From JANXQG01 sp963780045 (lineage in GTDB: Bacteria; Planctomycetota; Planctomycetia; Pirellulales; Thermoguttaceae): a stretch of 64,000 bases of DNA. How positions within the stretch are numbered: the stretch's first letter is position 1; each line of letters begins with the position of its first letter. The notes under the pieces were generated by a model. That model ran no database searches. It was not told where the DNA came from and saw only the letters and a program-made list of their open reading frames with translations. This document shows positions 45,038 to 54,525 of this stretch, piece by piece. Made by a program: the position numbers and the translations under genes. The stretch spans positions 496,001 to 560,000 of the forward strand of contig CAVZZZ010000001.1 of NCBI GenBank assembly GCA_963780045.1, in the 5' to 3' direction.

Positions 45038-46489
45038 ATGGGCCTGGTCGGAATCCTACTCGCGCTCGGGCTTCTGATTTGGCTGGCTTATCGAGGCTGG
45101 AGCGTGCTGCTGCTGGCGCCCGCTTCCGCGCTCTTAGCGGCGGCCGTTGCCGGGGAACCGTTGCTGGCCCATTGGACGCAAACCTTCATGGGCAGTGCCG
45201 CGCGATTCCTGGCCCAGTTCTTTCCGTTGTTCCTGCTCGGCGCGCTGTTTGGCAAGCTGATGGAAGACAGCGGCTCGGTCAGCGCCATTGCAGGCTTCAT
45301 GTCGGAGCGGCTCGGCCCGCGCCGCGCTATGTTGGCCGTGGTACTTGCCGGCGCGCTGGTAACGTACGGTGGCGTGAGCCTATTCGTGGCCATGTTCGTT
45401 TTGGCGCCTATGGCGCAGTCCCTCTTTCGGACTGCCAAGATCCCGCGCCGCCTGATGCCGGCCGCCATTGCGCTGGGCACCTCCACATTCACGATGTCTG
45501 CGTTGCCCGGCACGCCCGCGATCCAGAACGCGATTCCAATGCCATTTTTCGGTACTACTCCGTTCGCGGCGCCGGGCCTCGGTATTATTGCCTCGGCGAT
45601 TATGCTCGGCTTCGGGATGTGGTGGCTCGGCCGCGCCGAGGCCCGCGCCCATGCGGCCGGGGAAGGTTACGGCGACGCGGAAGTCGCTCCGGAGAGCGCC
45701 GCTGAAGACCCGCTTGTCCGCGAGCGCACCACCACCGCCCGCGAGTTCGATCCCGCGGAGGTTCACCGTGGGCATGTTAGCAAGACATTGCCGCCAATTC
45801 TCTTGGGAGTCCTTCCGCTGGTCGTTGTCGTCGCCGTAAATCTGTTGATGTCTCTGGTTATCCTGCCGCGCCTCGATCTGTCGTACTTGGCCGAGAAGCG
45901 TTGGGGCGCCACGTCGCTGGCGGCGGTAGGCGGCGTTTGGGCGGTGGCGGTTGCCTTGGCTGCTGCGACCCTGACCGCAATTGCTATCAACTGGCGTCGC
46001 CTGCCCGATCTGCGGCAAAGCATGGATGCCGGCGCCAATGCGTCGGTGTTGCCGGCCTTTAGCGTCGCCAGCCTCGTGGGCTTTGGAGCGGTAGTCGCGG
46101 CGCTACCCGCTTTCTCGATGGTCCGCGACTGGGTATTGTCGATTCAGGGCGGCCCGCTCGTTTCGCTCGCGGCCGCCACGAACGTGCTTTCCGCGCTCAC
46201 CGGTTCTGCTTCAGGCGGATTGACGATCGCCTTGGACACGCTCAGCAGCACCTATATGCGCCTGGCGCAAGAGTTGGGCATCAGCCCCGCCCTTATGCAC
46301 CGGGTTGCAGTGATCGGTTCCGGGACGCTCGACAGCCTGCCGCATAACGGCGCCGTCGTCACGCTGCTGGCGGTATGTGGCTCAACGCATCGCGAGAGCT
46401 ATTTCGACATCTTCATGGTCGCCGTCGTCGGGGCCATTCTCGCTTTGGCCGCGGTAATCGTGTTGGGAACGGCATTCGGTTCGTTTTGA
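45038..46489 (+). CDS. GntP family permease
   Basis: A 483-aa transporter with about twelve helices: GILLALGLLIWLAYRGWSVLLLAPASALLAAAVAG, FLAQFFPLFLLGALFGKLMEDSGSVSAIAGFM, ALVTYGGVSLFVAMFVLAPMAQSLFRTAKIPRRLMPAAIALGTSTFTMSALPGTPAIQNAIP (a family hallmark), ALTGSASGGLTIAL and SGTLDSLPHNGAVVTLLAVCGSTHRESYFDIF. Uptake of gluconate-like acids or 3-hydroxybutyrate. It follows the patatin gene by 4 bases, so the two may handle release and movement of a fatty- or hydroxy-acid; inference. Confidence 0.9.
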   Translation: MGLVGILLALGLLIWLAYRGWSVLLLAPASALLAAAVAGEPLLAHWTQTFMGSAARFLAQFFPLFLLGALFGKLMEDSGSVSAIAGFMSERLGPRRAMLAVVLAGALVTYGGVSLFVAMFVLAPMAQSLFRTAKIPRRLMPAAIALGTSTFTMSALPGTPAIQNAIPMPFFGTTPFAAPGLGIIASAIMLGFGMWWLGRAEARAHAAGEGYGDAEVAPESAAEDPLVRERTTTAREFDPAEVHRGHVSKTLPPILLGVLPLVVVVAVNLLMSLVILPRLDLSYLAEKRWGATSLAAVGGVWAVAVALAAATLTAIAINWRRLPDLRQSMDAGANASVLPAFSVASLVGFGAVVAALPAFSMVRDWVLSIQGGPLVSLAAATNVLSALTGSASGGLTIALDTLSSTYMRLAQELGISPALMHRVAVIGSGTLDSLPHNGAVVTLLAVCGSTHRESYFDIFMVAVVGAILALAAVIVLGTAFGSF

Positions 46490-46520
46490 ACGTCGGGTGC
46501 TCGCCCTACGACTCGGAATC

Positions 46521-46548
46521 TTGCAATTGCCGGCGAGGACACTACAAT
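46521..46548 (+). promoter_or_regulatory. Candidate promoter giving a leaderless transcript
   Basis: TTGCAA at 46521-46526 and TACAAT at 46543-46548 with a 16-base spacer. The -10 box ends only 7 bases before the ATG at 46556, and there is no ribosome binding site, so transcription would begin at or next to the start codon. Confidence 0.45.
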
Positions 46549-46555
46549 AGGCTTC

Positions 46556-48130
46556 ATGTCTGACTCCGCCGCGCCGAAGTTCGGGTTCGTGATCGATAAT
46601 CGCAAGTGCATCGGCTGCCACGCTTGCACTGTGGCATGCAAGAGCGAGCACCAGGTGCCCGTAGGCGTCGATCGGACTTGGGTAAAGTACATCGAAAAGG
46701 GCACGTTCCCCAATAATCGCCGGCTGTTCACGGTGATGCGCTGCAACCATTGCGAGCATTCGCCGTGCGTGACTATCTGTCCGGTGACGGCCTTGCACAA
46801 GCGCGCTGACGGCGTGGTCGATTTCAACTCCGATCGCTGCATCGGCTGCAAGGCGTGCATGCAGGCATGTCCTTACGACGCCCTCTACATCGATCCCAAC
46901 ACCAGTACGGCGGCGAAGTGCAACTTCTGCACGCACCGCCTGGAAAACGGTTTGCAGCCAAGTTGCGTAGCCGTATGCCCGGAGCAGGCCATCATCGCGG
47001 GCGACATGAACGATCCGAACTCCGAGATTGCGAAGCTTTTGGCCCACCATCCGGTGCAGGTGCGCAAGCCTGAAAAAGGGACTCGCCCCAAGCTCTTTTA
47101 CATCGAGGCGGACGAGGCGTCGCTCGTGCCGACGCGGGCCGCGGCCGACGGGCGCGGCATGTGGAGCCGCGGGGCCTTTGTATCGACGGACGGGCAACCT
47201 GCCCAACCACAATCGTTGCCGGACGGCAAGGCCGGGTCCCCCCAACGGACCCTGCCCATACTTGGTGTCGAAGCGGCGCCGCGGCGGGTTTATGACGTGC
47301 GTCCCCGCGCTCCCGTATGGGGTTGGGAAGTCGCCGGTTACACCTGGACGAAATCGATCGCCACCGGCGGGTTTCTGGCGGTGGTCGCGGCGCGTTTGCT
47401 GGACGGGCCTGGCGTCGCGACACGCATCGCCGTGGCTGCGGGCATTGTGGCTTTGGTCTTTCTGGTGCTGACGGGCGGCCTGTTAGTGGCGGACCTGAAA
47501 CAGCCCAAGCGTTTCCTGTACGTCTTGCTGCGTCCGCAGTGGCGTTCCTGGTTGGTCCGCGGCGCCTATGGTCTCTCCGGTTTCGGAGCTGTCCTGACGC
47601 TCTGGCTTGTCGCCACGTTGGCAGGCGTCGACAGCCTGGCGTACTGGCTGCTTTGGCCGGGCGCGGCTCTGGCAGTATTTACGGCGGTCTATACGGCTTT
47701 TCTGTTCGCGCAGGCCAAAGGCCGCGACTTCTGGCAGAATCCGCTGCTGAGCGTACACTTGCTGGCGCACGCGCTGCTGGCGGGCGCTGCGGTGTGGTTG
47801 ATCGCCGACGTGGCTTCTGGCGGAAACGCCGCCCGCGCGTCGCTGGCGCTGACGGCGATGCTGATCTTCAGCCTGATAGTGCTCTGCGCGGAGAAATGGA
47901 CCGCGCCGCCGACGAACGACGCCCGGCTGGCCATGGAGTGGATGCTGAGCGGGCCGAGGGGCCAGTGGTTCTGGGGCGCGGGCGTCGGCGCGGGGCAAGT
48001 GTTGCCGCTGGTGTTGCTAGCGACGGGATCCGCTCCCGCAAGCGTGGCTGCGGCACTGCTCGCGCTTGCGGGCATGTTGGTTATTGAATGGTTATTCGTC
48101 ATGGCGCCGCAGCAGGTTCCGCTGAGTTAG
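46556..48130 (+). CDS. 4Fe-4S ferredoxin-type subunit fused to a membrane anchor (PsrB-PsrC/DmsB-DmsC-like)
   Basis: A 524-aa protein. Residues ~15-150 hold four Cys clusters: CIGCHACTVAC (18-28), CNHCEHSPCVTICP, CIGCKACMQACP and CNFCTHRLENGLQPSCVAVCP, i.e. four 4Fe-4S sites as in PsrB/DmsB. A linker of ~80 residues is followed by eight or so membrane helices (ATGGFLAVVAARLL, VALVFLVLTGGLLVADL, LKQPKRFLYVLLRPQWRSWLVRGAYGLSGF), the NrfD/DmsC-like quinone-interacting anchor. In most complexes these are two proteins; here they are one. It passes electrons between quinone and the molybdenum subunit encoded 9 bases downstream. Confidence 0.9.
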   Translation: MSDSAAPKFGFVIDNRKCIGCHACTVACKSEHQVPVGVDRTWVKYIEKGTFPNNRRLFTVMRCNHCEHSPCVTICPVTALHKRADGVVDFNSDRCIGCKACMQACPYDALYIDPNTSTAAKCNFCTHRLENGLQPSCVAVCPEQAIIAGDMNDPNSEIAKLLAHHPVQVRKPEKGTRPKLFYIEADEASLVPTRAAADGRGMWSRGAFVSTDGQPAQPQSLPDGKAGSPQRTLPILGVEAAPRRVYDVRPRAPVWGWEVAGYTWTKSIATGGFLAVVAARLLDGPGVATRIAVAAGIVALVFLVLTGGLLVADLKQPKRFLYVLLRPQWRSWLVRGAYGLSGFGAVLTLWLVATLAGVDSLAYWLLWPGAALAVFTAVYTAFLFAQAKGRDFWQNPLLSVHLLAHALLAGAAVWLIADVASGGNAARASLALTAMLIFSLIVLCAEKWTAPPTNDARLAMEWMLSGPRGQWFWGAGVGAGQVLPLVLLATGSAPASVAAALLALAGMLVIEWLFVMAPQQVPLS

Positions 48131-48139
48131 GAGATATTT

Positions 48140-51115
48140 GTGTCCAACCAAGTAAGCTGGATTGAACGTTGCGCCATCGGCCTGGGTCTGATCAAGGAGA
48201 ACCCGCCGCAACGGGACACGCATACCAGCGGGCTGCTCACGCCCGCGCCGCCGCCGGAAAAGTGGGATGATTGGGTCGAAATCGAAGCCGGCGGCTGGCC
48301 TGCCCAGCGTACGGAAAAGCACTACCAGCTCATTCCCACCACCTGCTTCAACTGCGAATCGGCCTGCGGCCTGTTGGCCTATGTTGACAAGCAGACGCAG
48401 ACGATCCGCAAGTTCGAGGGCAACCCTCTGCATCCTGCCAGCCGCGGGCGGTTGTGCGCCAAGGGGCCGGCGACCATCAATCAAATCAATGATCCCGACC
48501 GCATCTTGCATCCGCTCCGCCGCGTCGGCGCCCGCGGCGAAGGCCGGTGGGAGAAGATCGGCTGGAACGATGCCCTGGACCTAATCGCCACGCGGATTCG
48601 GGCCGCTCTGGAAGAAGACCGCCGCAACGAGGTGGTGTACCACGTCGGCCGGCCGGGCAACGAGGGCTATGTGGAGCGGGTGCTGCAGGCTTGGGGAATC
48701 GACGGGCACAACAGCCACACGAACATCTGTTCGGCGGGAGCGCGTTTCGGCTACGCCATCTGGCAGGCTTACGATCGGCCCAGCCCCGACCACGCCAACG
48801 CCGATTTCATCTTGCTCATCTCCGCCCACCTGGAAGCAGGACACTACTTCAATCCGCACGCCCAGCGGATCATGGAGGGCAAGCTGTCCGGCGCGAAACT
48901 GGCGGTGATGGACTCGCGGCTTTCCAACACGGCGTCGATGGCGGATTACTGGATGCCGACCCGCCCCGGCACCGAGGCGGCGGCGCTCTTGGCCATGGCC
49001 CGCGTGATCCTGGAGGAAGGGCTGTATGACCGGGAATTCCTGGGGCGCTGGGTGAACTGGGAGATGTATCTGGAGAAAACGCAGCCGACCCGCTGCGCGG
49101 GTGCCCCGGCAAACGGGCACCCGGCGCGGACCTTCGATGACTTCATCGCCTGCCTCAAGGCCGAATACGCCCGCTTCACTCCGCAGTTCGCCGAGGACGA
49201 GTGCGGCGTGCCGGCCGCGATGATCGTGGAAGTGGCCCGCAGGATCGGCCGCGCCGGCTCCCGTTTTGCCTCTCACAACTGGCGCGGGCCGTCGAGTGGG
49301 CATCTCGGCGGCTGGCAGGTCGCGCGTGGACTGCATTTCCTCAGCGTGCTCGTCGGCGCCGTGGGCAGCGAAGGCGGCACCAGCCCTTCGGCTTGGAACA
49401 AGTTTCGCCCGCAGCTTTTTGATCAACCGCCGGGCCAAAACGTCTGGAACGAGCTGCATTTTCCCAATGAGTATCCCCTGGCGCACTACGAGATGAGCTT
49501 CCTCTTGCCGCATTTCCTCAAAGAAGGGCGCGGCAAGATCGACGTCTATTTCACGCGGGTCTTCAATCCGGTGTGGACCTATCCGGACGGTTTCAGTTGG
49601 GTGGAGGTCCTGAGCGACGAAACGAAAATCGGCCTGCACGTCGCGCTCACGCCGACCTGGAACGAAACGGCTTACTTTGCCGACCTGGTTCTGCCGATGG
49701 GGCAGGCTTCCGAACGGCACGACCTGAACAGCTACGAGACCCACAGCGCCACCTGGATCGCTTTCCGCCAACCCGTTCTCCGCGTGGCCCGCGAGAACGC
49801 GGGACGGCCGGTGCAGTTTACCTACGAAGCCAATCCGGGCAGGGTCTGGGAGGAAGACGAATTCTGGATCGAGCTCAGTTGGCAGATCGACGCCAACGGG
49901 CAGCTTGGCATTCGCAAGCACTTTTTGAGTCCTGCGGCTGCCGAACTCCGCAGGCGCACGGACGATAAAAGCCCTTACCGGCCGGACGAGAAAATCACCA
50001 TCGACGAATACTACCGCTTCATTTTCGAGCGCGTGCCGGGCCTGCCCGAGGCCGCCCGGAGCAAGGGGCTCGATCCGCTGGCTTACATGCGTAAGTTCGG
50101 CGCGTTCGAGGTGGTAAAGTCCACCTATCACCGCCACGATCACCCGCTGAACAAGGAGGAGCTGGCGGGCGCGGAGGTCGATCCGATCAGCAAGGTGGTC
50201 CTCAAGAGCGGCAAGTCGTTGGGCATCCAGATCGAAGGCGCCTGCGTGGAGGGTTTTCCCACGCCGTCGCGCAAGCAAGAGTTCTACTCGCAAACGCTGA
50301 TCGATTGGAACTGGCCCGAATTCGCCGTGCCCGGTTATATCAAGAGCCATGTCGACTGGCGGGATCTGGACACCGCGGCGGGCGAATTCTGCCTGCTGCC
50401 GACCTTCCGTTTGCCGACCCTGATCCACACGCGCAGCGGCGCAGCCAAATGGCTCAACGAGATTGCCCAGTGCAATCCCCTGTGGATCAACCCGGGCGAC
50501 GGCAGGCGCCTGGGGCTGGCTGACGGCGACATGGTGCGGGTGCGGACGGAAATCGGCTACTTCGTCGACCGCGCTTGGTTGACGGAGGCGATTCGGCCGG
50601 GCGTGGTCGCCTGCTCGCATCACCTCGGCCGCTGGCGGCGGCGGCAAGACGTGGACGGCAATCGCTACAGCGCCAACGTCGTCGACGTCACGCAGCAAGG
50701 GCCGGGAAAATGGCTGGTCCGGCAAATCGAAGGGCCAAAACCGTTCGCCAGCGCCGATCCTGATTCCCAGAGGATCTGGTGGCGCGAGGGGGGCGTGCCG
50801 CAGAACTTGACCTTCCCCGTTCAGCCCGACCCGATCAGCGGCATGCACTGCTGGCATCAAAAGGTGACGCTGCAAAAAGCCGAGGCCGGCGATCGTTACG
50901 GCGACGTCTTCGTGGACACCGAGCGATCGCACGAGGCTTACAAGCGCTGGCTGGCGAAGGCCCGCGGCGGTCCCGGTCCCGGCGGCTTGCGCCGGCCGCT
51001 GTGGATGAATCGCCCCTTGCGGCCCGCGCTGGACGCCTTTTACGTCCAAGGCGCGGCGGGCGGGCCCGGGCGCGACGCCGTGCCGAGCGAAGAGACGTGG
51101 TACTACGCGATCTGA
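48140..51115 (+). CDS. Molybdopterin oxidoreductase, catalytic subunit (thiosulfate/polysulfide reductase-like)
   Basis: A 991-aa protein. GTG start behind TTAGGAG. The Fe-S site CFNCESACGLLAYVD...GRLCAKG (Cx2Cx3C...C) is near residue 70. The Mo-bis-MGD core follows: VYHVGRPGNEGYVERVLQAWGIDGHNSHTNICSAGARFGYAIW (Cys in NICSAG is a plausible Mo ligand), DSRLSNTASMADYWMPTRPGTEAAALLAMARVILEE, NETAYFADLVLPMGQASERHD, and the C-terminal dinucleotide-binding domain (NPGDGRRLGLADGDMVRVRTEIG). No twin-arginine signal is present at the N-terminus, so the protein may be cytoplasmic or exported with a partner. The substrate could be thiosulfate, polysulfide, tetrathionate or arsenate-type; not decided. 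Confidence 0.88.
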   Translation: MSNQVSWIERCAIGLGLIKENPPQRDTHTSGLLTPAPPPEKWDDWVEIEAGGWPAQRTEKHYQLIPTTCFNCESACGLLAYVDKQTQTIRKFEGNPLHPASRGRLCAKGPATINQINDPDRILHPLRRVGARGEGRWEKIGWNDALDLIATRIRAALEEDRRNEVVYHVGRPGNEGYVERVLQAWGIDGHNSHTNICSAGARFGYAIWQAYDRPSPDHANADFILLISAHLEAGHYFNPHAQRIMEGKLSGAKLAVMDSRLSNTASMADYWMPTRPGTEAAALLAMARVILEEGLYDREFLGRWVNWEMYLEKTQPTRCAGAPANGHPARTFDDFIACLKAEYARFTPQFAEDECGVPAAMIVEVARRIGRAGSRFASHNWRGPSSGHLGGWQVARGLHFLSVLVGAVGSEGGTSPSAWNKFRPQLFDQPPGQNVWNELHFPNEYPLAHYEMSFLLPHFLKEGRGKIDVYFTRVFNPVWTYPDGFSWVEVLSDETKIGLHVALTPTWNETAYFADLVLPMGQASERHDLNSYETHSATWIAFRQPVLRVARENAGRPVQFTYEANPGRVWEEDEFWIELSWQIDANGQLGIRKHFLSPAAAELRRRTDDKSPYRPDEKITIDEYYRFIFERVPGLPEAARSKGLDPLAYMRKFGAFEVVKSTYHRHDHPLNKEELAGAEVDPISKVVLKSGKSLGIQIEGACVEGFPTPSRKQEFYSQTLIDWNWPEFAVPGYIKSHVDWRDLDTAAGEFCLLPTFRLPTLIHTRSGAAKWLNEIAQCNPLWINPGDGRRLGLADGDMVRVRTEIGYFVDRAWLTEAIRPGVVACSHHLGRWRRRQDVDGNRYSANVVDVTQQGPGKWLVRQIEGPKPFASADPDSQRIWWREGGVPQNLTFPVQPDPISGMHCWHQKVTLQKAEAGDRYGDVFVDTERSHEAYKRWLAKARGGPGPGGLRRPLWMNRPLRPALDAFYVQGAAGGPGRDAVPSEETWYYAI

Positions 51116-51210
51116 CCTCGACTCCGCGGGCGACCTCGCGCGAAATCTCATCCGATCCGATTCGCGCCAAGACTCGCCGCGGGTCGCGAGCCATCGAGAT
51201 CGCGCCACGG

Positions 51211-52245
51211 TTATAAATCGCCCGGGCTATACGGCACTCCGTCGTTCCGTCTACATGCCGCGACGAACACGTTCTGATCGACATTGAAATGGACGCCCAC
51301 CACGTGGCCGTCGCAACATACGAATTGCGTGACGCTTGGGTGCGATGAGCCAAACTGGTAATCGAAGGGAATAAGCGACGCGCCCTTTGCGAGGAGCGGC
51401 CCGCTGAAGTCTTGCTGCGGCGGGATCGGCGTGCTCGGCGGAACGTCATTGAGCGTACAAAAGCGGACGACATCGTCCTGATATCCGCCGACGTAGCCGT
51501 CGTTGTCATCGGGCTGGCATTGGGTCATGCAGAAAGCAATGTTCATGCGCTTTTCGCCGACGAGCAACGTGTTGGACATCCCGTCGGTGATTTTTGCCTC
51601 CGTAATGGCGAGATTCGCAACGGTGCCAGAACTAGGCTGCATTTGAACCACCACCCCGTCGGCCAATCCGTTTCCTAATACTCCGCTGGTATCCGCGTTG
51701 TCGCCCGATCCAGCGTTGCCTGCATAATCGGTCATGCCGCGGGGAATTCCATTATTGGCATCCCAAATCCCGCCGCTCAACGAGACCGGCCGCCGGCGCG
51801 AGGGACAAAAGTAAAGCGGTATAGCCGTGCCGGCCACTACTTGGTCGTTGAGGTTGTTCCAAAGAGCGGCATTGTCGGTGTACGGCAGGATCTGGTAGCC
51901 CCATGACCATTGCTGTTTGTCGAACGCCGCCGGAGAACCATTAACCAAAGTCCGGGGCACCGTGTAGCCGTAGCCTCCGTTGGCGAACGCGCCGGTCGCC
52001 TCCATGTGCGCCCCAAAGGCAAGGCCAATCTGGTGCAGATTGTTCGCGCACTGTGCCCGTCGCCCGCTCTCGCGTGCCGCCTGCACCGCGGGCAAAAGCA
52101 ACCCAATCAAGGTTCCAATGATGGCAATGACCACCAGCAGCTCAACCAGCGTGAATGCTCGGCGCACAGGCGGCGAAAAACCGTTGGGACGGCTAACTGC
52201 TGCCGCAGACGCGAGTTGCGAATCGGTATACAAGTATTGTGACAT
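51211..52245 (-). CDS. DUF1559 prepilin-like protein
   Basis: A 344-aa protein. After a 40-residue leader, RRAFTLVELLVVIAIIGTLIGLLLPAVQAARESGRRAQCANNLHQIGLAF is the type IV prepilin cleavage/methylation motif joined to DUF1559. The C-terminus has H-P-S-V-T-Q-F-V-C-C-D-G, the H-x9-DG signature. This family is expanded to dozens of copies per genome in planctomycetes and is almost a marker for the phylum; a pseudopilin or surface role is assumed. ATG 52245 follows AGGTGG; the frame extends further upstream without support. It stands alone, converging with the oxidoreductase gene. Confidence 0.93.
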   Translation of the reverse strand: MSQYLYTDSQLASAAAVSRPNGFSPPVRRAFTLVELLVVIAIIGTLIGLLLPAVQAARESGRRAQCANNLHQIGLAFGAHMEATGAFANGGYGYTVPRTLVNGSPAAFDKQQWSWGYQILPYTDNAALWNNLNDQVVAGTAIPLYFCPSRRRPVSLSGGIWDANNGIPRGMTDYAGNAGSGDNADTSGVLGNGLADGVVVQMQPSSGTVANLAITEAKITDGMSNTLLVGEKRMNIAFCMTQCQPDDNDGYVGGYQDDVVRFCTLNDVPPSTPIPPQQDFSGPLLAKGASLIPFDYQFGSSHPSVTQFVCCDGHVVGVHFNVDQNVFVAACRRNDGVPYSPGDL

Positions 52246-52468
52246 ATCTGCCACCTGATCTTTCGATCGTGCCTTTGCCCTATAATGCACGCGGCGGGGG
52301 AGCCGGATTGGAACTGCTCGTCCGAAAGCCAGAGCCGTTTTCGCGCGTCCCCAGCGATTCATTGTAGCGAAAGTGCGCTACGGTTGCAACGGTGCGTCAT
52401 TCGCCGAAAGCGGCGGACTTCGCCGGCCAAGAGCCAAGACTGTCGGTTTTCCGCGGTACGGCTCAATG

Positions 52469-52765
52469 CTACCGTCCGCTAACCGATCCGCCGGTTGTTT
52501 CCGGCAACGTTTTCGAATCGGCCGCCGGTCGCCTAGCTCGACGTTGCGGCGCCGGCGCGGCCGCGGTGTCAGCGGCGGCTGGCGGGCGGGCGGCCTCCAA
52601 TTCGTCCAATTCGGGCGTGGGCGGGGCTTTGTCCGCGCCGGGAACCTTCGGTAGCTCGAAGATTACGGTCCCCAGCTCGTCGCTGGGGACGCGACGCTCG
52701 CAGCCCTGCACGACGAAAAGTGCCAGACAGCCGCAAAGCGAACAGATCAGTGCTCGTAATCGCAT
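52469..52765 (-). CDS. Small putative lipoprotein
   Basis: A 98-aa protein: MRLRALICSLCGCLALFVVQGCERR gives a lipoprotein signal with Cys in VVQGC, then RVPSDELGTVIFELPKVPGADKAPPTPELDELEAARPPAAADTAAAPAPQRRARRPAADS, a Pro/Ala-rich disordered tail. TTTGGAG lies five bases before the ATG at 52765. I recall similar short planctomycete lipoproteins with DELG..IFE.P..PG; function unknown. Confidence 0.65.
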   Translation of the reverse strand: MRLRALICSLCGCLALFVVQGCERRVPSDELGTVIFELPKVPGADKAPPTPELDELEAARPPAAADTAAAPAPQRRARRPAADSKTLPETTGGSVSGR

Positions 52766-52832
52766 GGTTTCTCCAAAGGACGACAACTATACTTCATGTT
52801 ACCCCATTTTCGGTCCCCGTGAAAGCGCGGCG

Positions 52833-53881
52833 ATGTCGCCCGACGACTTGACGCAACAGTTGAAGACCGAGGCGCGGCGGCTAGGGTTTGATCTCGCCGG
52901 CGCGACTGCGGCCGTTCGCCCGCCGCGCTTGGCTGCCTTGCACAAATGGCTCGCCGACGGCTTCGTGGGCAAAATGCGGTACATTCCCGACCGGCGGGGA
53001 GCCTACGAGCATCCGCGGCACGTTCTCAACGGAGTCCGCAGCCTGCTGATGCTGGCGGTCGCCTATCGCACCGCGGAACCGGTTCCTCCCGCGGCCGGCC
53101 AGGGCATCATCGCCCGCTACGCGTGGGGCACGGACTACCACGATGTCATTCGCCAACGGCTCCACGAGTTGGCGGATATTCACCGCCGCTTGACGCCCGG
53201 CGCGGAGGTCCGCGGCGTCGTCGACACGGCGCCGCTGATGGAACGCGAGTTTGCCGAGCTGGCCGGGCTGGGTTGGGTGGGCAAAAACACGCTGCTCTTG
53301 AACCGGCGGCTGGGAAGCTGGCTGCTGCTGGCCGCTTTGCTTACCAGCGAGACGCTCGCCTACGACGACCCGGTAACGACGGGGCACTGCGGCACCTGCC
53401 GAGCTTGCATCGACGCTTGCCCGACCGGCGCGATCGTGGAGCCTTATCGGCTCGACGCGCGGCGCTGCATCTCCTACTTGACGATTGAGCTGCGCGAGCC
53501 GATTCCGGCCGATCGGCGCAAGCATTGGGCAGCGGGTCTTCGGCTGCGACATTTGCCAGGACGTTTGTCCCTTCAACCGCCGTGCGCCGACGGTTGACGA
53601 CCCGGCGTTTCAGCCGCGGCCCGATATGAATCCGATCGATTTGAGCGCCTTTGCGCATGGACGAAGCGGAGTTCCGGCAGCGGTTCCGAGGCAGCCCCGT
53701 GACGCGGGCGAAGCGGCGCGGACTGCTCTGCCAGGCGGCATACGCCTTGGGCAATTGCCCGGACGAGAATGCGACTGCGGCATTGACGGACGGACTGCAC
53801 GACGCAGACCCAGCCGTGCGCGAGGCGTGCCAATGGGCGCTCGGTTCAAAACAATGCCAGGAATTCGCTCAGGATGCGTGA
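52833..53881 (+). CDS. queG: Epoxyqueuosine reductase, two frameshifts (about 53525 and 53657)
   Basis: Reduces epoxyqueuosine to queuosine in tRNA using cobalamin and Fe-S clusters. Segment 1: LTQQLKTEARRLGFDLAGATAAVRPPRL, GWVGKNTLLLNRRLGSWLLLAALLTSETLAYDDP, HCGTCRACIDACPTGAIVEPYRLDARRCISYLTIELREPIP. After a slip near 53525 segment 2 reads SIGQRVFGCDICQDVCPFNRRAPTVDDPAFQPRPDMNPIDLSAF, the second 4Fe-4S motif. After another near 53657 segment 3 reads MDEAEFRQRFRGSPVTRAKRRGLLCQAAYALGNCPDENATAALTDGLHDADPAVREACQWALG, the C-terminal HEAT-like repeats. Repaired length is about 350 aa, normal for QueG. Confidence 0.9.
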
Positions 53882-54139
53882 GCTGGTTTTTGGACGTTTT
53901 TCGCGCGAGCACGAGTATATACTCCTTGAAGGGAGGGTGTGCTTACCATTTTATGCAAGCCAAGGCATCAAGGACTCACGACGCTTTATTCCGGCACGCC
54001 AATCTCTTCCCGTTTTCCTCAGACTATCGAAAAAACGGTCAAGAACGCCCGGTGTTTCACACGATGGTTATACGCGCATGCCGACCGGAAGGTCGGGTGG
54101 GGCGCGTTGTTGCCCAACTGTAGCTTGGAGACCCCGGCG

Positions 54140-54520
54140 ATGAAAACCAATGGCAAGCCCGCGCGGCCGGCCGGCCCGCGGCGTGGGAGCGAATCGCCTC
54201 CGGAAGGGGTTCTCGATCAACTGTTTGTCTGGTTGGACAATTCGCTGGTGCGGCAGACGGCGGGCGAGTTGGCGCGAGAATGCCATGTTGCCTTGTGGAA
54301 GGCCACCTGCCAGCGCGCGAGCGAACTGACGCGCGACGAAGCTCGCGAATACATTCGGGACCACGCTCCTGAGTTTCTGGTTCAAGAGGTACACGCAGTC
54401 TTGCAGCGGCGTCGGGTGCGGGAATCGCTGCGGCGAAGGATTCTGGCTGAGGCCGCCGAGCAGGTTGTCGAGCTAGTCCTCAAAGACCTGTATCGAACCA
54501 AGACCCGACGCGCGGCCTAA
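54140..54520 (+). CDS. Hypothetical protein, helical
   Basis: A 126-aa protein not recognised with certainty: a basic Pro/Gly-rich start, then LDQLFVWLDNSLVRQTAGELARECHVALWKATCQRASELTRDEAREYIRDHAPEFLVQEVHAVLQRRRVRESLRRRILAEAAEQVVELVLKDLYRTKTRRAA, which looks all-helical and highly charged. ATG 54140 follows TTGGAG nine bases upstream. No membrane or export signal. A planctomycete lineage-specific protein is the best description. Confidence 0.6.
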   Translation: MKTNGKPARPAGPRRGSESPPEGVLDQLFVWLDNSLVRQTAGELARECHVALWKATCQRASELTRDEAREYIRDHAPEFLVQEVHAVLQRRRVRESLRRRILAEAAEQVVELVLKDLYRTKTRRAA

Positions 54521-54525
54521 AATGC

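Noticed and set aside
48581..51208. 875-aa frame on the minus strand opposite the molybdopterin oxidoreductase
   Set aside because: Shadow of a high-GC gene with strong family motifs on the + strand; the translation has no recognisable domain.
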